DNA from: Photorhabdus thracensis
GTDB lineage: Bacteria; Pseudomonadota; Gammaproteobacteria; Enterobacterales; Enterobacteriaceae
NCBI RefSeq assembly: GCF_001010285.1
Contig: NZ_CP011104.1
Span: 744,001-808,000, forward strand
DNA: 64,000 nt
Direction: 5' to 3'
The translations under genes were made by a program, and so were the position numbers. The stretch's first letter is position 1. Every line of letters starts with the position of its first letter. The notes under the pieces are model-generated. The model was not told the origin of the DNA. It searched no databases and saw nothing but the letters and a program-made list of their open reading frames with translations. Below, piece after piece: positions 53,150-63,234 of this stretch.

Positions 53150-53480
53150 CTAAGGCTCTTCTGTGCCGTCGATCTCCAATGCGGCTTTATCAAAAGTATA
53201 AAGCGGCGAAACCGACTCTTTGTTTTTTACCCCATACCGCTGAGACTTATTCACTATCAATGCACCCGCAAAGTCGGCCTGCTTAGTCTTACCGCCGCAT
53301 TTAATCGGCTTTGCATTGATGTAGTCATCCAATGCACACCAGAGCGCATGACCATCTTCGAAGATAACATTGGGTTCTTCAATGAGGCTATGCAACACAT
53401 CTACCAGCGACTCTTCAGGCAGCAAGTAACGCTTACCTCTCAATGTCCAAATTGTCTCGACTAAACATGATAAGTAGAGA
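53150..53480 (-). pseudogene. Degraded PIN-domain (VapC-like) toxin gene
   Basis: The minus strand reads VETIWTLRGKRYLLPEESLVDVLHSLIEEPNVIFEDGHALWCALDDYINAKP...ADFAGALIVNKSQRYGVKN...SLYTFDKAALEIDGTEEP. This is the middle and end of a PIN RNase (ADFADALI with the acidic pocket and the final TFDKAA). The N-terminal third, including the first catalytic Asp, is missing, and the loop IKCGGKTKQ is probably a disruption. No antitoxin gene remains. Confidence 0.6.
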
Positions 53481-53951
53481 TATGCACATCTTTACATTTT
53501 GTCAATAGTAAATACCTGTCATCAAATTTGCTGGGATTGCAAGTTAAGATAACTGGGCTATTTGAACAATGTTTTTATGTAATCCCATATGTGAAGGCTG
53601 TTTTTCAACTATTGGTTTATCCACGTATAGCGTTTAATCAGGCTAGGGGAGCAAGTGTATGGTGTCCATTTATTTATTGCTATAAATTGGACATTAATTT
53701 ATTGGATATATTAAATTTTTTATCGAATTTAGATGATGTGCTCTCGACTTTAATCCTGCGGAATAAGGTTCACCTGCTTATTGAGTGGTTTTATCTAATT
53801 AATAAGCATGGATATTTTCAAGAAATTTTAGTCATTAACATCGGGCTAATTCATATTCATGTTGCTTTATTTATCAAATAATAATAATTTTTATTATCAT
53901 TTGTAATCGTATTCTTGTTGTAGCTGATGATCTAAACTTTATGGAAACTAA
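53481..53951. other. AT-rich spacer before the NRPS genes
   Basis: A + strand frame of 117 codons (53528-53881, TTG start) is open but hydrophobic, AT-driven, without a ribosome-binding site or known motif; I do not call it a gene. The promoter of the NRPS pair is presumably in the last 150 bp. Confidence 0.4.
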
Positions 53952-55601
53952 ATGAGAGAGCTAACGACCATGCAGGCCGCTTATTGGGTTGGCCGACAAT
54001 ATGAACAGACGTTGGGTGGTGTTACCGCACATTTGTATGCAGAGTTTGATGGTACTGCACTTGATCTTGAGCGGCTGAAAACTGCCGTACAGTATCTCTT
54101 TGATATCCATCCGATGTTGAGACTACGCGTTACACCGGATGGCATGCAAACCATAGAAAGTCTGTCTTCCAAAGATAAATTGTACATTGATGATGTCAGT
54201 ATCTGCGATGAAAAAGCCATTGCTGATTTTCTGGAAAGTAAACGAAAAAGTAAAACCCACCAGAAACTGGATCTTGAACATGGTCAGTCTATCGATTTGA
54301 GTGTCACCCTTTTAAAGGATGGAGACTTTCGCTTGCATATCGACCTGGACATGATTGCAGGTGATGCGCAAAGTTTTCGTATTCTTATGGAAGATTTGGC
54401 CCGGTTTTATCATCAGCCTGATCATCAACCGAAAAGTGGAGGAAGCACTTATTTTCACTATTTGGAGCGGATGCAGGTTGATAAGTCTTTATTAACTTTA
54501 CGTGAACGCGATAAAAAATGGTGGAGTACGCGTATCGCGCAAATTCCACCAGCCCCTAAACTTCCTCATATTCATCGCCCTCTCCCAAAGGGAGAATACT
54601 TTAGTGATCGATTCGCGGTTCAACTGACTAAAGAAGAAAAGTTGTCGTTAAAGACAACCGCCAAAAAATATCAGATTACGCTGTCAACATTATTTCTGTC
54701 TCTTTTCGCGTGTACCGTGGGGATTTGTACGCAATCTGATAAATTCAGATTAAATGTACCTACGTTCCAGCGAGAAAGTTACCTCAGTGATGTGGACAAA
54801 ATTGTTGGTGATTTTTCAGATTTATCGATTTTAAGTGTTGAATTACAGCGCCATGAGCCGATGATTACGTTATGCCGTCGTTTTGCTGATCAAATCGCTT
54901 TACTCCTCTCTCACCGTGCTTACCCGGGAGTCAGTGTTATGCGGGATCTCTCCAGATACCACGGTAACATGCAAATCTCGCCTATTGTTTTTACCTCCGG
55001 TTTTGGTATCAGTGGCGATAATTTATTATCCGAAAATGTAACCCGTACTTTCGGTGAAATGGTCTTTGTTATTTCGCAAGGGCCACAGGTTGCCTTGGAT
55101 GTCCAGGTTGCGCCGGCTTATGAAGGGATTCTGGTCAACTGGGATGTTCGTCTGGATATTTTCCCTGAACCGTATATCCGCGGAATGTTTGATATCTATC
55201 TCTCTTTGATTCGGATGATCATTCGTTCGCCTGAACTAATAAACCAATCTTTGGACTATTTTTTCTCATCTCATTTTTCTGCTTCGCATCAAGATGTGGG
55301 GGCTGAAAAGGTGACATCCTCTTGTGTTGAGCAAATGCTCATTATTCTGCTGTCCCGGCTGACGAATGAAGAAAATATCAACGCTCATACTTCTCTTTCA
55401 GCATTGGATATTGATGCTGATGTCGCAAAAGAATTAACGGGATTTATTAACAAATATATCCCACAGGCAGGACTGATAATTGAAGATATTCAGGCTCATC
55501 AAACATTAAATGCACTGGCACAGACAATGACATTAAGATCGCGGGGAGCGGCTGAAAAGGCGGCTGAGGCACTAGTGAAAATCCTTAATCGACAGAAGTA
55601 A
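53952..55601 (+). CDS. Stand-alone NRPS heterocyclization (Cy) domain protein
   Basis: 549 aa. MQAAYWVGRQYEQTLGGVTAHLYAEFDG is the Cy-domain start, and the active motif DMIAGDAQS (about residues 132-140) is an exact DxxxxDxxS. FRLNVPTFQRE, VGDFSDLSILSV and ISQGPQVALDVQV are further Cy blocks. After about 430 residues a carrier-like region follows (about 455-545) in which the expected DSL reads DAD (SALDIDADVAKEL), so the phosphopantetheine serine seems missing. Cy domains condense and cyclise Cys, Ser or Thr to thiazoline or oxazoline rings. It probably acts with the next gene. Confidence 0.78.
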   Translation: MRELTTMQAAYWVGRQYEQTLGGVTAHLYAEFDGTALDLERLKTAVQYLFDIHPMLRLRVTPDGMQTIESLSSKDKLYIDDVSICDEKAIADFLESKRKSKTHQKLDLEHGQSIDLSVTLLKDGDFRLHIDLDMIAGDAQSFRILMEDLARFYHQPDHQPKSGGSTYFHYLERMQVDKSLLTLRERDKKWWSTRIAQIPPAPKLPHIHRPLPKGEYFSDRFAVQLTKEEKLSLKTTAKKYQITLSTLFLSLFACTVGICTQSDKFRLNVPTFQRESYLSDVDKIVGDFSDLSILSVELQRHEPMITLCRRFADQIALLLSHRAYPGVSVMRDLSRYHGNMQISPIVFTSGFGISGDNLLSENVTRTFGEMVFVISQGPQVALDVQVAPAYEGILVNWDVRLDIFPEPYIRGMFDIYLSLIRMIIRSPELINQSLDYFFSSHFSASHQDVGAEKVTSSCVEQMLIILLSRLTNEENINAHTSLSALDIDADVAKELTGFINKYIPQAGLIIEDIQAHQTLNALAQTMTLRSRGAAEKAAEALVKILNRQK

Positions 55602-55687
55602 TCTTTCTTTTTGAAAGATGTTAAATGTTTAGCTTGTTAATTAATTAGATTCTGCGCTTTCTCACAATCGAAAATTGAGGAAATATC

Positions 55688-58600
55688 ATGGATACCGCAC
55701 TGACACCATTACAACGCGCGTACCTGCTAGGACGAAGTGAATTGTTACCACTGGGTGGTGTTGCCATGCATGATTTCAGGGAATTCAGAGGTCATATCGA
55801 GTTTTCTGTTATTAGGGCCCGGCTCACCAGATTAGTACAGCAATATGATGCATTACGTACCCATATAGATGAAAGTTCATTGGTTCAACATGTTTCCGAT
55901 GCCATTATCCTGAATCTTGATGAAATTGATTTCACGGGTATCCCGCGTTCAGCGGCTTATCAAAAGATAGATGAGATGAGGCAGGCGTATTCTCATAAGA
56001 TCCACGATCTTTCTCGCTCTCCCTGGCATATTTGGGTCATTAAATTGGCAGAGCCAGAAGATAAGGATAATGACCTTTTTACGACCGTGGTATTCGTGAG
56101 CTTTGATGCACTGATTTTGGATGGCAGCGCTATCTCTCTCATATTGTTTAAATTGTTTGAGGAAGGTGAGAATGAGCAGAAAAGATCCAGGCCAACGGGA
56201 AATATCGCTCATTTGCTTCAACCGCCTTCTGTCCCGAAAAAGCAAAGTGATACTGAATATTGGTCAGAAAAGCTAAAAGACTATCCCGGCCCACCGGCGT
56301 TGCCCTGGAAGAAACCGCCAGAATCGATTAAATCCTCTCGCTACAGAAGGGAGAAGGTCACAATTCCCAGCGCGACGTTGAATCATTTGTCTAAAATCGC
56401 CTCATCTTATGGTCTGTTTCAAAATACGATTTTATCTACCATTATCCTGGAGATAATGTCGTTTTGGACACAAGATAGTCGGTTATGTATCGGTGTTCCG
56501 GTTGCTATTCCCACCCAGAAAACGCAGTTCAGTAATGAATCTTCTTTTGTCGCTGTTTGTTTTAAAAGAGACCAAGTGCCATTTTTAGAAAGAGCGACAG
56601 CTTTTCAAAATGATATTTTTGCCTCTCTGGAACATCTGGATTTTTCCGGTGTTGATATTAACAGAATGATATTTAATCAACATCAGACAGGTTTAGCGCT
56701 GCCTGTTGTGCTAACGAATGGCTTGTCATGGAAAACATTGCCTGCATCTGGTGATGTCTCTTTTTATGATGGATTAACGCAAACGCCGCAAGTTGCGATG
56801 GATATTCGTTTGTCCTTGGACCAGGACAAAAATTTGGTGTTATCCATTGATTATGCAGAAAAAGCGCTGGAACAAAATATCGTGCAGGATATTTTACAAA
56901 CCATCACTCAGGCAATAGCGCTGATTTGTCGTCAGGAAAAACTCGCTGTGGATTTTTCTGAGGTGATTGATTATCACCATTACAAAGATAACGGTAATGA
57001 CAGTGATTTTATCTGTTCAAATTTCCTGGCTCGTATTGCGGATAACCTATTGACGGGAAAATTAAAAAAATCCGCTATTATCTGTGGGGAGCAGCAGATT
57101 ACATATTCTGAGTTGGGGGCGTGTGTTCAAAAAATAGTGAATAATCTGAATCGCTGTGGGATGCGTAAAGGCAGTGTGGTCGCGATTTGTTTGCCTCGTA
57201 GTCCTGAACATGTGATGGTGACAATCGCTTGTGCGCTCTTGGGGATTATTTGGGTGCCTATTGATGTGAATTCTCCCCCTGAACGTCTGGACTATCTGCT
57301 AACGAATTGCCATTCTGATCTCATTGTGAATACCGGACAGTTTAATCGTGATAAAACCATCACATTGGAAACACTGCTCACATCGGTTTCTGAAAACGTT
57401 TTACTCCCTTTAGAAACTTTATCATCACTGAGTCATAGCCTTGAACCTGCTTATTATCTGTATACCTCCGGAACAACGGGTAAACCCAAATGTGTGGTGC
57501 TCAATAACAAGGCAACATCTAATGTTATCGGGCAAACGCTGAATAAATGGGAGGTTAAACAGGATGACGTGTTTATTTCCGTTACGCCATTACATCATGA
57601 TATGTCTGTTTTTGACCTCTTTGCATCACTGACTGTTGGCGCAACACTGGTTATCCCTGAACCTCATGCAGAGAAAGATGCTATCCATTGGAATCGGCTG
57701 ATTTCGAAGCACAAAGTTTCTATTTGGTGCTCAGTGCCTGCGATTTTAGAAATGTTAATTGCGTGTCAAAAGGAGGGTTCTCTCTCTTCCCTCAGACTGA
57801 TAGCGCAGGGCGGTGATTATATTAAGCCTGCTCTTATCAAGGAAATTAGAGCAATTTATCCTGATACCCGGTTGTTTTCTTTGGGAGGGCCGACTGAAAC
57901 GACGATTTGGAGTATATGGCATGAAATTACGTCGGCGGATGTCAGCCTTATTCCTTATGGTAAGCCCCTGCCTGCGACTCAATATTTTATCTGTAATGAT
58001 ATCAATGAACATTGCCCGGCGTTTGTGACTGGCCGGATTTATACTACAGGAGTCAATCTTGCCTTAGGCTATCTGGAAGATGGTCTTGTTATGCAAAAAG
58101 ATTTTGTCACTATCACCTCGCCTGAAGGTGAACAATTAAGAGCATTCAGAACAGGGGATCAGGGCTATTACCGAAAGGATGGCACCATCATTTTTGCCAG
58201 CAGAGTCAATGGTTATATCAAAATTCGGGGGATTAGGGTATCTCTGCCTGATATTGAAAGTGAGTTATGTAAGCACCCACAAATCAATAATATTATCGTC
58301 GTTGATTATCCAAATGAGCAGAATGGCGATGCAACATTAGGCGCTATGTATACGACGCTAAATGGCCAGGAAATTCCCGCCTCAGAATTGCGGGATTATT
58401 CTCACAGGCTTTTACCCGTTTCTCATATACCAACGCGTTTTGCTCATATTCAGGCGTTTCCTTTGTCTGCAAACGGTAAAACGGATCGACATCAAATCAG
58501 AGCGTTCTTTACGCAACCGAAGCCGGATAATTTGGCTGATAAGCAGTCGGTTATATCGGAGAGCCAAAGAGTCAATAACAACGCAAAGGATGAATGTTAC

Positions 58601-58819
58601 CAATCGATCCTCGGCATTTATTTGCATACCATTGGTGCGCAGCCGTTAACTGGTTTGAATGAAGATTCTGAATTTTTAGCGCTGGGATTAAGGCCCTCTC
58701 ATCTTAAAGAAATCGCTCGGTGCCTCACTGAAAAGTTTGGTGTTATTCTGACGCCTCAGCTTTTAGTTAAATGCAGAAATGCCCGGCAGGTTTCCTCTTT
58801 GCTTTCACAAAGCATTTAA
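55688..58819 (+). CDS. Nonribosomal peptide synthetase Cy-A-carrier
   Basis: 1,043 aa. Cy domain: LTPLQRAYLLGRSELLPLGGVAMHDFREF and DALILDGSA near residue 139 (DxxxxD kept). Adenylation domain: A3 YTSGTTGKPK (about 590), A4 HHDMSVFDLF, A5 SLGGPTETTIWSIW (about 730), TGD in RAFRTGDQGYYRKDG, A8 NGYIKIRGIRVSLPDIE, A10 SANGKTDR with the catalytic Lys (about 929). The SLGG-TE-IWS pattern resembles cysteine/serine-activating domains of siderophore synthetases, but the specificity code is not resolved. A C-terminal carrier-like domain (GLRPSHL near 1000) departs from LGGDSL. No thioesterase or tailoring gene is visible. GAGGAA precedes the start. Confidence 0.85.
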   Translation: MDTALTPLQRAYLLGRSELLPLGGVAMHDFREFRGHIEFSVIRARLTRLVQQYDALRTHIDESSLVQHVSDAIILNLDEIDFTGIPRSAAYQKIDEMRQAYSHKIHDLSRSPWHIWVIKLAEPEDKDNDLFTTVVFVSFDALILDGSAISLILFKLFEEGENEQKRSRPTGNIAHLLQPPSVPKKQSDTEYWSEKLKDYPGPPALPWKKPPESIKSSRYRREKVTIPSATLNHLSKIASSYGLFQNTILSTIILEIMSFWTQDSRLCIGVPVAIPTQKTQFSNESSFVAVCFKRDQVPFLERATAFQNDIFASLEHLDFSGVDINRMIFNQHQTGLALPVVLTNGLSWKTLPASGDVSFYDGLTQTPQVAMDIRLSLDQDKNLVLSIDYAEKALEQNIVQDILQTITQAIALICRQEKLAVDFSEVIDYHHYKDNGNDSDFICSNFLARIADNLLTGKLKKSAIICGEQQITYSELGACVQKIVNNLNRCGMRKGSVVAICLPRSPEHVMVTIACALLGIIWVPIDVNSPPERLDYLLTNCHSDLIVNTGQFNRDKTITLETLLTSVSENVLLPLETLSSLSHSLEPAYYLYTSGTTGKPKCVVLNNKATSNVIGQTLNKWEVKQDDVFISVTPLHHDMSVFDLFASLTVGATLVIPEPHAEKDAIHWNRLISKHKVSIWCSVPAILEMLIACQKEGSLSSLRLIAQGGDYIKPALIKEIRAIYPDTRLFSLGGPTETTIWSIWHEITSADVSLIPYGKPLPATQYFICNDINEHCPAFVTGRIYTTGVNLALGYLEDGLVMQKDFVTITSPEGEQLRAFRTGDQGYYRKDGTIIFASRVNGYIKIRGIRVSLPDIESELCKHPQINNIIVVDYPNEQNGDATLGAMYTTLNGQEIPASELRDYSHRLLPVSHIPTRFAHIQAFPLSANGKTDRHQIRAFFTQPKPDNLADKQSVISESQRVNNNAKDECYQSILGIYLHTIGAQPLTGLNEDSEFLALGLRPSHLKEIARCLTEKFGVILTPQLLVKCRNARQVSSLLSQSI

Positions 58820-58834
58820 CCTGTTTTTGCTAAA

Positions 58835-58858
58835 GAACCGGGGGGCAAACTCCGGTTC
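58835..58858 (+). terminator. Probable terminator after the NRPS gene
   Basis: GAACCGG (58835-58841) / CCGGTTC (58852-58858), a strong 7-bp stem 16 bp after the NRPS stop. No clear T tract follows. Confidence 0.5.
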
Positions 58859-58994
58859 AAATTGCTGACTTTTCAAATTATATATTGTGTAACGATTTCC
58901 AGATAGGAAAACACGAGAACGTTATTATGATTATGTATCCAACTCTGGCTGAATGCCATTTTGATTATCGGCATTCAGCGGTGTTTTATAACAC

Positions 58995-59220
58995 CTATCG
59001 TTGACTTAAATGGACCAGCGTCTCCGGGACATAAATATAAAACGGAATACCAGAAAATGAATCATCGTATCCATTATCAATAATCGCATTTTCCCGTACT
59101 TCGGCTCCCTATTTCAGAAACACCCTCTTCAATAACTTTCATGCCATCAAAAAGAGCAAAAAAATATGCCAGCTTTATCATGCAGGATAAGGATTTTTCA
59201 ATTTCATCCTTATTATCTTA
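58995..59220 (-). pseudogene. Remnant of an unidentified gene
   Basis: The minus strand reads KLAYFFALFDGMKVIEEGVSEIG in one frame and then ENAIIDNGYDDSFSGIPFYIYVPETLVHLSQR, ending at a TAG (58997-58995), in another, suggesting a frameshifted C-terminal fragment. I do not recognise the family; small immunity-like proteins near T6SS and Rhs loci look like this. No start is visible. Confidence 0.4.
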
Positions 59221-59821
59221 TAAAAGCCATAATTAGACGGCGTGTTACCCCATAATATAATCGATATGACGCAACTTAATTGAATGTATTCTCATTCGCA
59301 TAATCTGATTGATAACCATTCTCTTTTTCACCCATCTAATCAGGCACGATTTATTTATTACTTAGTTAATTGAAAAATAGTATAAATTTAAAGAAATATA
59401 ACCGATCTCTATTGTGCTGAATGACCCTAATGATAACAAAACAGACAAGTCACTATCACTTCATAAAAATAAATACAATATTTTTATCAATAAAATTCCA
59501 TGTTGTTTAGGTTGGGTTTATATATTGTATTTTTTTATGTTGCAGAGAGGTTTTTATGACCAATAAATCTTGTGCAAAAAATGCGGTAGGATAAAAAATG
59601 TCTTGATTTTAGATAAAACTGTTTACAGAATCGCCCTGGTTAGGAAATGATCTGCTCGGTAAATGTGTTTATTTATTACGGTGGATCTTGTCGGTGTTCT
59701 CTTATTTACTGCCCGGTTAACTGCCTGCTCTGAAATATCTGAATCCGTTCTTTGTTCCTGAAATTTATCGGGCATGACCCTCATGTCATTCATCCTATTT
59801 TTATTGTTTAAGGAGTTGTTT

Positions 59822-60319
59822 GTGACCCAGAGTTTTCAAAACGAAATCCCCAAGGCACGTATTAATATCAAATTAGATTTGCACACCGGTGGTGCGCAGA
59901 AAAAAGTTGAGTTGCCGCTGAAATTATTAGTGATGGGCGATTACAGTCATGGGCAGGAACAGCGCCCACTCTCGGAAAGAGAAAAAGTGTCTATTAACAA
60001 AAACAATTTTGACAACGTGATGGCTGAATTCAGCCCCGCGCTTAACCTGACGGTTCAAAATACTCTGGCTGAAAATGGCAGCGAAGAAAATATCGCCCTC
60101 ACTTTCCAGCAAATAAAGGATTTCGATCCTGAACAAGTGGCCCGCCAAATTCCCCAACTACGGGCGTTACTTTCTATGCGTAATTTATTGCGCGATCTGA
60201 GATCCAACCTGCTTGACAACGCTACCTTTCGCCGGGAGCTGGAGCACATTCTCCAGGATGACACGTTGAACGATCAATTGCGGGCTGAACTGGCTGCGCT
60301 GGCACCGAAAGCCCTCTGA
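59822..60319 (+). CDS. tssB: Type VI secretion sheath small subunit TssB (VipA)
   Basis: 165 aa from a GTG at 59822, six bases after AAGGAG (59810-59815); an in-frame ATG at 59774 has no such site. IPKARINIKLDLHTGGAQKKVELPLKLLVMGDYS is the conserved TssB start, followed by REKVSINKNNFDNVMAEF and the C-terminal LRDLRSNLLDNATFRRELEHIL. With TssC it forms the contractile sheath. First gene of the operon. Confidence 0.94.
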   Translation: MTQSFQNEIPKARINIKLDLHTGGAQKKVELPLKLLVMGDYSHGQEQRPLSEREKVSINKNNFDNVMAEFSPALNLTVQNTLAENGSEENIALTFQQIKDFDPEQVARQIPQLRALLSMRNLLRDLRSNLLDNATFRRELEHILQDDTLNDQLRAELAALAPKAL

Positions 60320-60350
60320 TGATGGCGGTATTTTAGTCAGGAGAGATGTG

Positions 60351-61883
60351 ATGACTGTACAAGAACAAGCCGCTTCTGCTGCGGCAACCACAACCTACGC
60401 CGAAGGCAGTGTTTATCAATCATTGTTTGAAAAAATCCATTTGCAACCGGTCGAACAACTGAGTGATATCGAACGCTTTCAGTGCAGTGATGCGCTGGCG
60501 GATGTCACGGCGGATGAACGGGTGACCGCGGCGGTCAGCGTTTTTCTCAATCTGTTGAAAGCCTCAGCACGAAAAGTCGAGCGGCTGGATAAGGCTTTGT
60601 TGGATAACCACATCGGCGAGCTGGACCACCAAATCAGCCGTCAGTTGGATGTGGTCATGCATCATCCGGCATTCCAGCAAGTTGAATCCGCCTGGCGCGG
60701 CCTGAAATTTTTGGTTGACCGGACGGATTTTCGTCAAAACGTCAGCATTGACGTATTGGACGTCACTAAAGACGACTTACGGCAGGATTTTGACGATGCG
60801 CCGGAAATTGTTCAAAGCGGCTTTTATCTCCACACTTACACTCAGGAATATGACACGCCAGGCGGGGAACCTATCGGTTCGGTGGTTGCCAATTACGAAT
60901 TTGATGCCGGCTCGCAGGATATTGCCTTGTTGCGTAATATCGCCAAAGTATCAGCCGCGGCGCATATGCCTTTCATTGGCGCTGTCGGACCCGCCTTTTT
61001 TGGTAAAAAAACCATGGAAGAAGTGGCGGCGATTAAAGACATCGGCAGCTACTTTGACCGTGCTGAATACATCAAGTGGCAGGCGTTCCGCGACAGCGAC
61101 GATGCCCGCTATATCGGTCTGACGATGCCACGTGTGTTGGGGCGTCTGCCCTACGGCCCGGATACCGTGCCGGTACGCACGTTTAACTATGTCGAAGAGG
61201 TCGCCGGGCCGGATCACAATAAATATTTGTGGACCAACGCCGCGTTTGCGTTTGCCGCCAACATGGTCAGGAGCTTTGTCAGCAATGGCTGGTGTGTGCA
61301 GATCCGCGGGCCGAAAGCGGGGGGCGCGGTCACGGATTTACCGATCCATCTCTACGATCTGGGGACCGGTAATCAGGTCAAAATTCCGTCGGAAGTGATG
61401 ATCCCGGAAACCCGCGAGTTTGAATTTGCCAATTTGGGGTTTATACCGCTCTCGTACTACAAAAACCGCGATTATGCCTGCTTCTTTTCGGCCAATTCCA
61501 CGCAAAAACCGGCGTTGTACGACACGAATGAAGCCACGGCCAACAGCCGTATCAATGCGCGTCTGCCCTATATCTTTCTGCTGTCACGGATTTCCCACTA
61601 TTTGAAGTTAATCCAGCGGGAGAACATCGGCACCACCAAGGACAGGCGTCTGCTCGAAATTGAGTTGAACAACTGGATCAACACACTGGTCACGGAGATG
61701 ACCGATCCGTCAGACGATGTGCAGGCGTCTCATCCGCTGCGTGAAGCGCAGGTCATTGTTGAAGATATTGACGACAACCCCGGTTTCTTCCGGGTCAGGT
61801 TATACGCCGTGCCCCATTTTCAGGTGGAAGGGCTCGACGTCAATCTGTCTCTGGTTTCCCAGATGCCGAAAGCCAGGGGGTAA
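60351..61883 (+). CDS. tssC: Type VI secretion sheath large subunit TssC (VipB)
   Basis: 510 aa. Conserved blocks: LDHQISRQLDVVMHHPAFQQVESAWRGLKFLVD, EYDTPGGEPIGSVVANYEF, AKVSAAAHMPFIGAVGPAFFG, FRDSDDARYIGLTMPRVLGRLPYG and YVEEVAGPDHNKYLWTNAAFAFAANM. The ATG at 60351 follows AGGAG. It heterodimerises with TssB; the C-terminal domain is the ClpV-recycled sheath protomer. Confidence 0.96.
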   Translation: MTVQEQAASAAATTTYAEGSVYQSLFEKIHLQPVEQLSDIERFQCSDALADVTADERVTAAVSVFLNLLKASARKVERLDKALLDNHIGELDHQISRQLDVVMHHPAFQQVESAWRGLKFLVDRTDFRQNVSIDVLDVTKDDLRQDFDDAPEIVQSGFYLHTYTQEYDTPGGEPIGSVVANYEFDAGSQDIALLRNIAKVSAAAHMPFIGAVGPAFFGKKTMEEVAAIKDIGSYFDRAEYIKWQAFRDSDDARYIGLTMPRVLGRLPYGPDTVPVRTFNYVEEVAGPDHNKYLWTNAAFAFAANMVRSFVSNGWCVQIRGPKAGGAVTDLPIHLYDLGTGNQVKIPSEVMIPETREFEFANLGFIPLSYYKNRDYACFFSANSTQKPALYDTNEATANSRINARLPYIFLLSRISHYLKLIQRENIGTTKDRRLLEIELNNWINTLVTEMTDPSDDVQASHPLREAQVIVEDIDDNPGFFRVRLYAVPHFQVEGLDVNLSLVSQMPKARG

Positions 61884-61887
61884 CAAC

Positions 61888-63234
61888 ATGAAAATTGATC
61901 GTCCGCTGTGGGTGACGGGGACCATCCTGTCGCCCCAACAGTTTCAGCAACAGGCCCGTTGGGAGGCGTATACCCGTGAATGCGTTGCCCGGCTTGGGGG
62001 GCTGCATCCCTGGGGCGTGCTGACCGCCGTGTTTGACAAAGCGATGCTGGCGTTGGGGCAGTTGAAAGCCGATCACCTGTGTGTGCGCTTTGCTGACGGA
62101 TCGCTGATTGATACCGATCAGGCGGATCGCTTACCCCCGGTGCTAGAACTGGCGACGGTGCTGTCGGCAGAGACGCAACAGGTCACGGTCTTGCTGGCGT
62201 TGCCGCACCTGTATGCCAATGGCGGTAATTGCCTTAAACCGGATGAACAGGCTGACCGCCCGGTGCGTTACCGGCAAGAGTGGGTGCCGGTACAGGATGA
62301 ATTCAGTGACCGCTGTGAATCCATGGCGGTGGCCCGTTATGCCGTCTCGCTGCGCGTTGATGGGATGGAAAACAGCCAGTACCTCACCTGTCCCGTTGCC
62401 CGTCTGATGCGTGACACCCGGGGAAACTGGGCCTTTGATGAACAGTTTGTGCCGCCGTTACTGCGGTTGAGTGCGAATGCCGGGCTGATGGACCGACTCG
62501 ATCGGTTACTGACACAGCTGCGGGCCAAACAGGCCCGGTTGATGGGAATGCGTCGTGAGAGCAACGAGCGGATGGCGGATTTTGCTGTGGCGGATGTGTC
62601 GCTATTCTGGTTACTGAATGCGCTGAACAGCTATGAGCCGGTACTGCATGATTTTCGGGCGCACGCAGATGTGCACCCGGCGCTGTTTTATCGTGAAGCG
62701 GTCAGGCTGGCGGGCAGTTTGCTGACGTTTTCCCTGGACCATGACGCGGGGGGGATCCCGCGTTATCAGCACGATAACCTGACGGCGGTGTTACCGCCGC
62801 TGTTTGACTTGCTCAGTAAGTTACTGGAAATCAGCCTGCCGTCGCGGATGGTGGCGATTGAGCTGAAAAAATCGGCACAGCAATGGACAGGGACGCTCCA
62901 CGATGCCCGCTTGCGTGAAGCGGCGGATTTTTATCTTTCTGTCCGTTCCTCAGTCCCCGCACACCAGTTGCAGGCCCAGTTTCCACTGTTGTGTAAAGCC
63001 GGGGCGCCGGATGAGGTTAAGCAGATGATTAATCGGGCGCTGACCGGGATCCCGCTGGTGGCGATGAATCATGTCCCAGCGGCCGTCCCATTGCGGCTGG
63101 AGAATCAGTATTTTGCCCTTGACCTGACCCATCCGGCGGCGAAAGCCATGCTGGAGGCGGGAACCTGTGCTTTCTATATGTCCGATGTCCTGGGCGATAT
63201 TCAGCTTGAACTGTTTGCGGTCTTGAGAACATGA
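61888..63234 (+). CDS. tssK: Type VI secretion baseplate protein TssK
   Basis: 448 aa from the ATG at 61888 (MKIDRPLWVTGTILSPQQFQQQARWEAY), the standard TssK N-terminus with the LSPQHFQQ-like motif; the longer upstream frame overlaps tssC and lacks similarity. LFWLLNALNSYEPVLHDFRAHADVHPALFYREAVRLAGSLLTF is the conserved central helix bundle, and the C-terminal neck ends FYMSDVLGDIQLELFAVLRT. TssK trimers join the baseplate to the TssL-TssM membrane complex. Confidence 0.93.
   Translation: MKIDRPLWVTGTILSPQQFQQQARWEAYTRECVARLGGLHPWGVLTAVFDKAMLALGQLKADHLCVRFADGSLIDTDQADRLPPVLELATVLSAETQQVTVLLALPHLYANGGNCLKPDEQADRPVRYRQEWVPVQDEFSDRCESMAVARYAVSLRVDGMENSQYLTCPVARLMRDTRGNWAFDEQFVPPLLRLSANAGLMDRLDRLLTQLRAKQARLMGMRRESNERMADFAVADVSLFWLLNALNSYEPVLHDFRAHADVHPALFYREAVRLAGSLLTFSLDHDAGGIPRYQHDNLTAVLPPLFDLLSKLLEISLPSRMVAIELKKSAQQWTGTLHDARLREAADFYLSVRSSVPAHQLQAQFPLLCKAGAPDEVKQMINRALTGIPLVAMNHVPAAVPLRLENQYFALDLTHPAAKAMLEAGTCAFYMSDVLGDIQLELFAVLRT

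Larger units (their letters stand above)
58820..59821. other. Spacer between NRPS and T6SS genes
   Basis: About 1 kb. It contains three hairpins (58835-58858; 58948-58979, GCTGAATGCC/GGCATTCAGC; 58980-58995, GGTGTT/AACACC) and a degraded minus-strand gene (58995-59220). From 59220 to 59800 it is AT-rich with no supported gene; the promoter of the tss operon should be near its end. Confidence 0.5.

Noticed and set aside
53528-53881. 117-codon + strand frame before the NRPS genes
   Set aside because: TTG start, no ribosome-binding site, AT-driven hydrophobic composition and no family resemblance.
22648-53951. attR copy of the tRNA 3' end for the argU island
   Set aside because: I found no second copy of the 3'-tRNA sequence to the right; it may be altered, outside the window or missed by eye.
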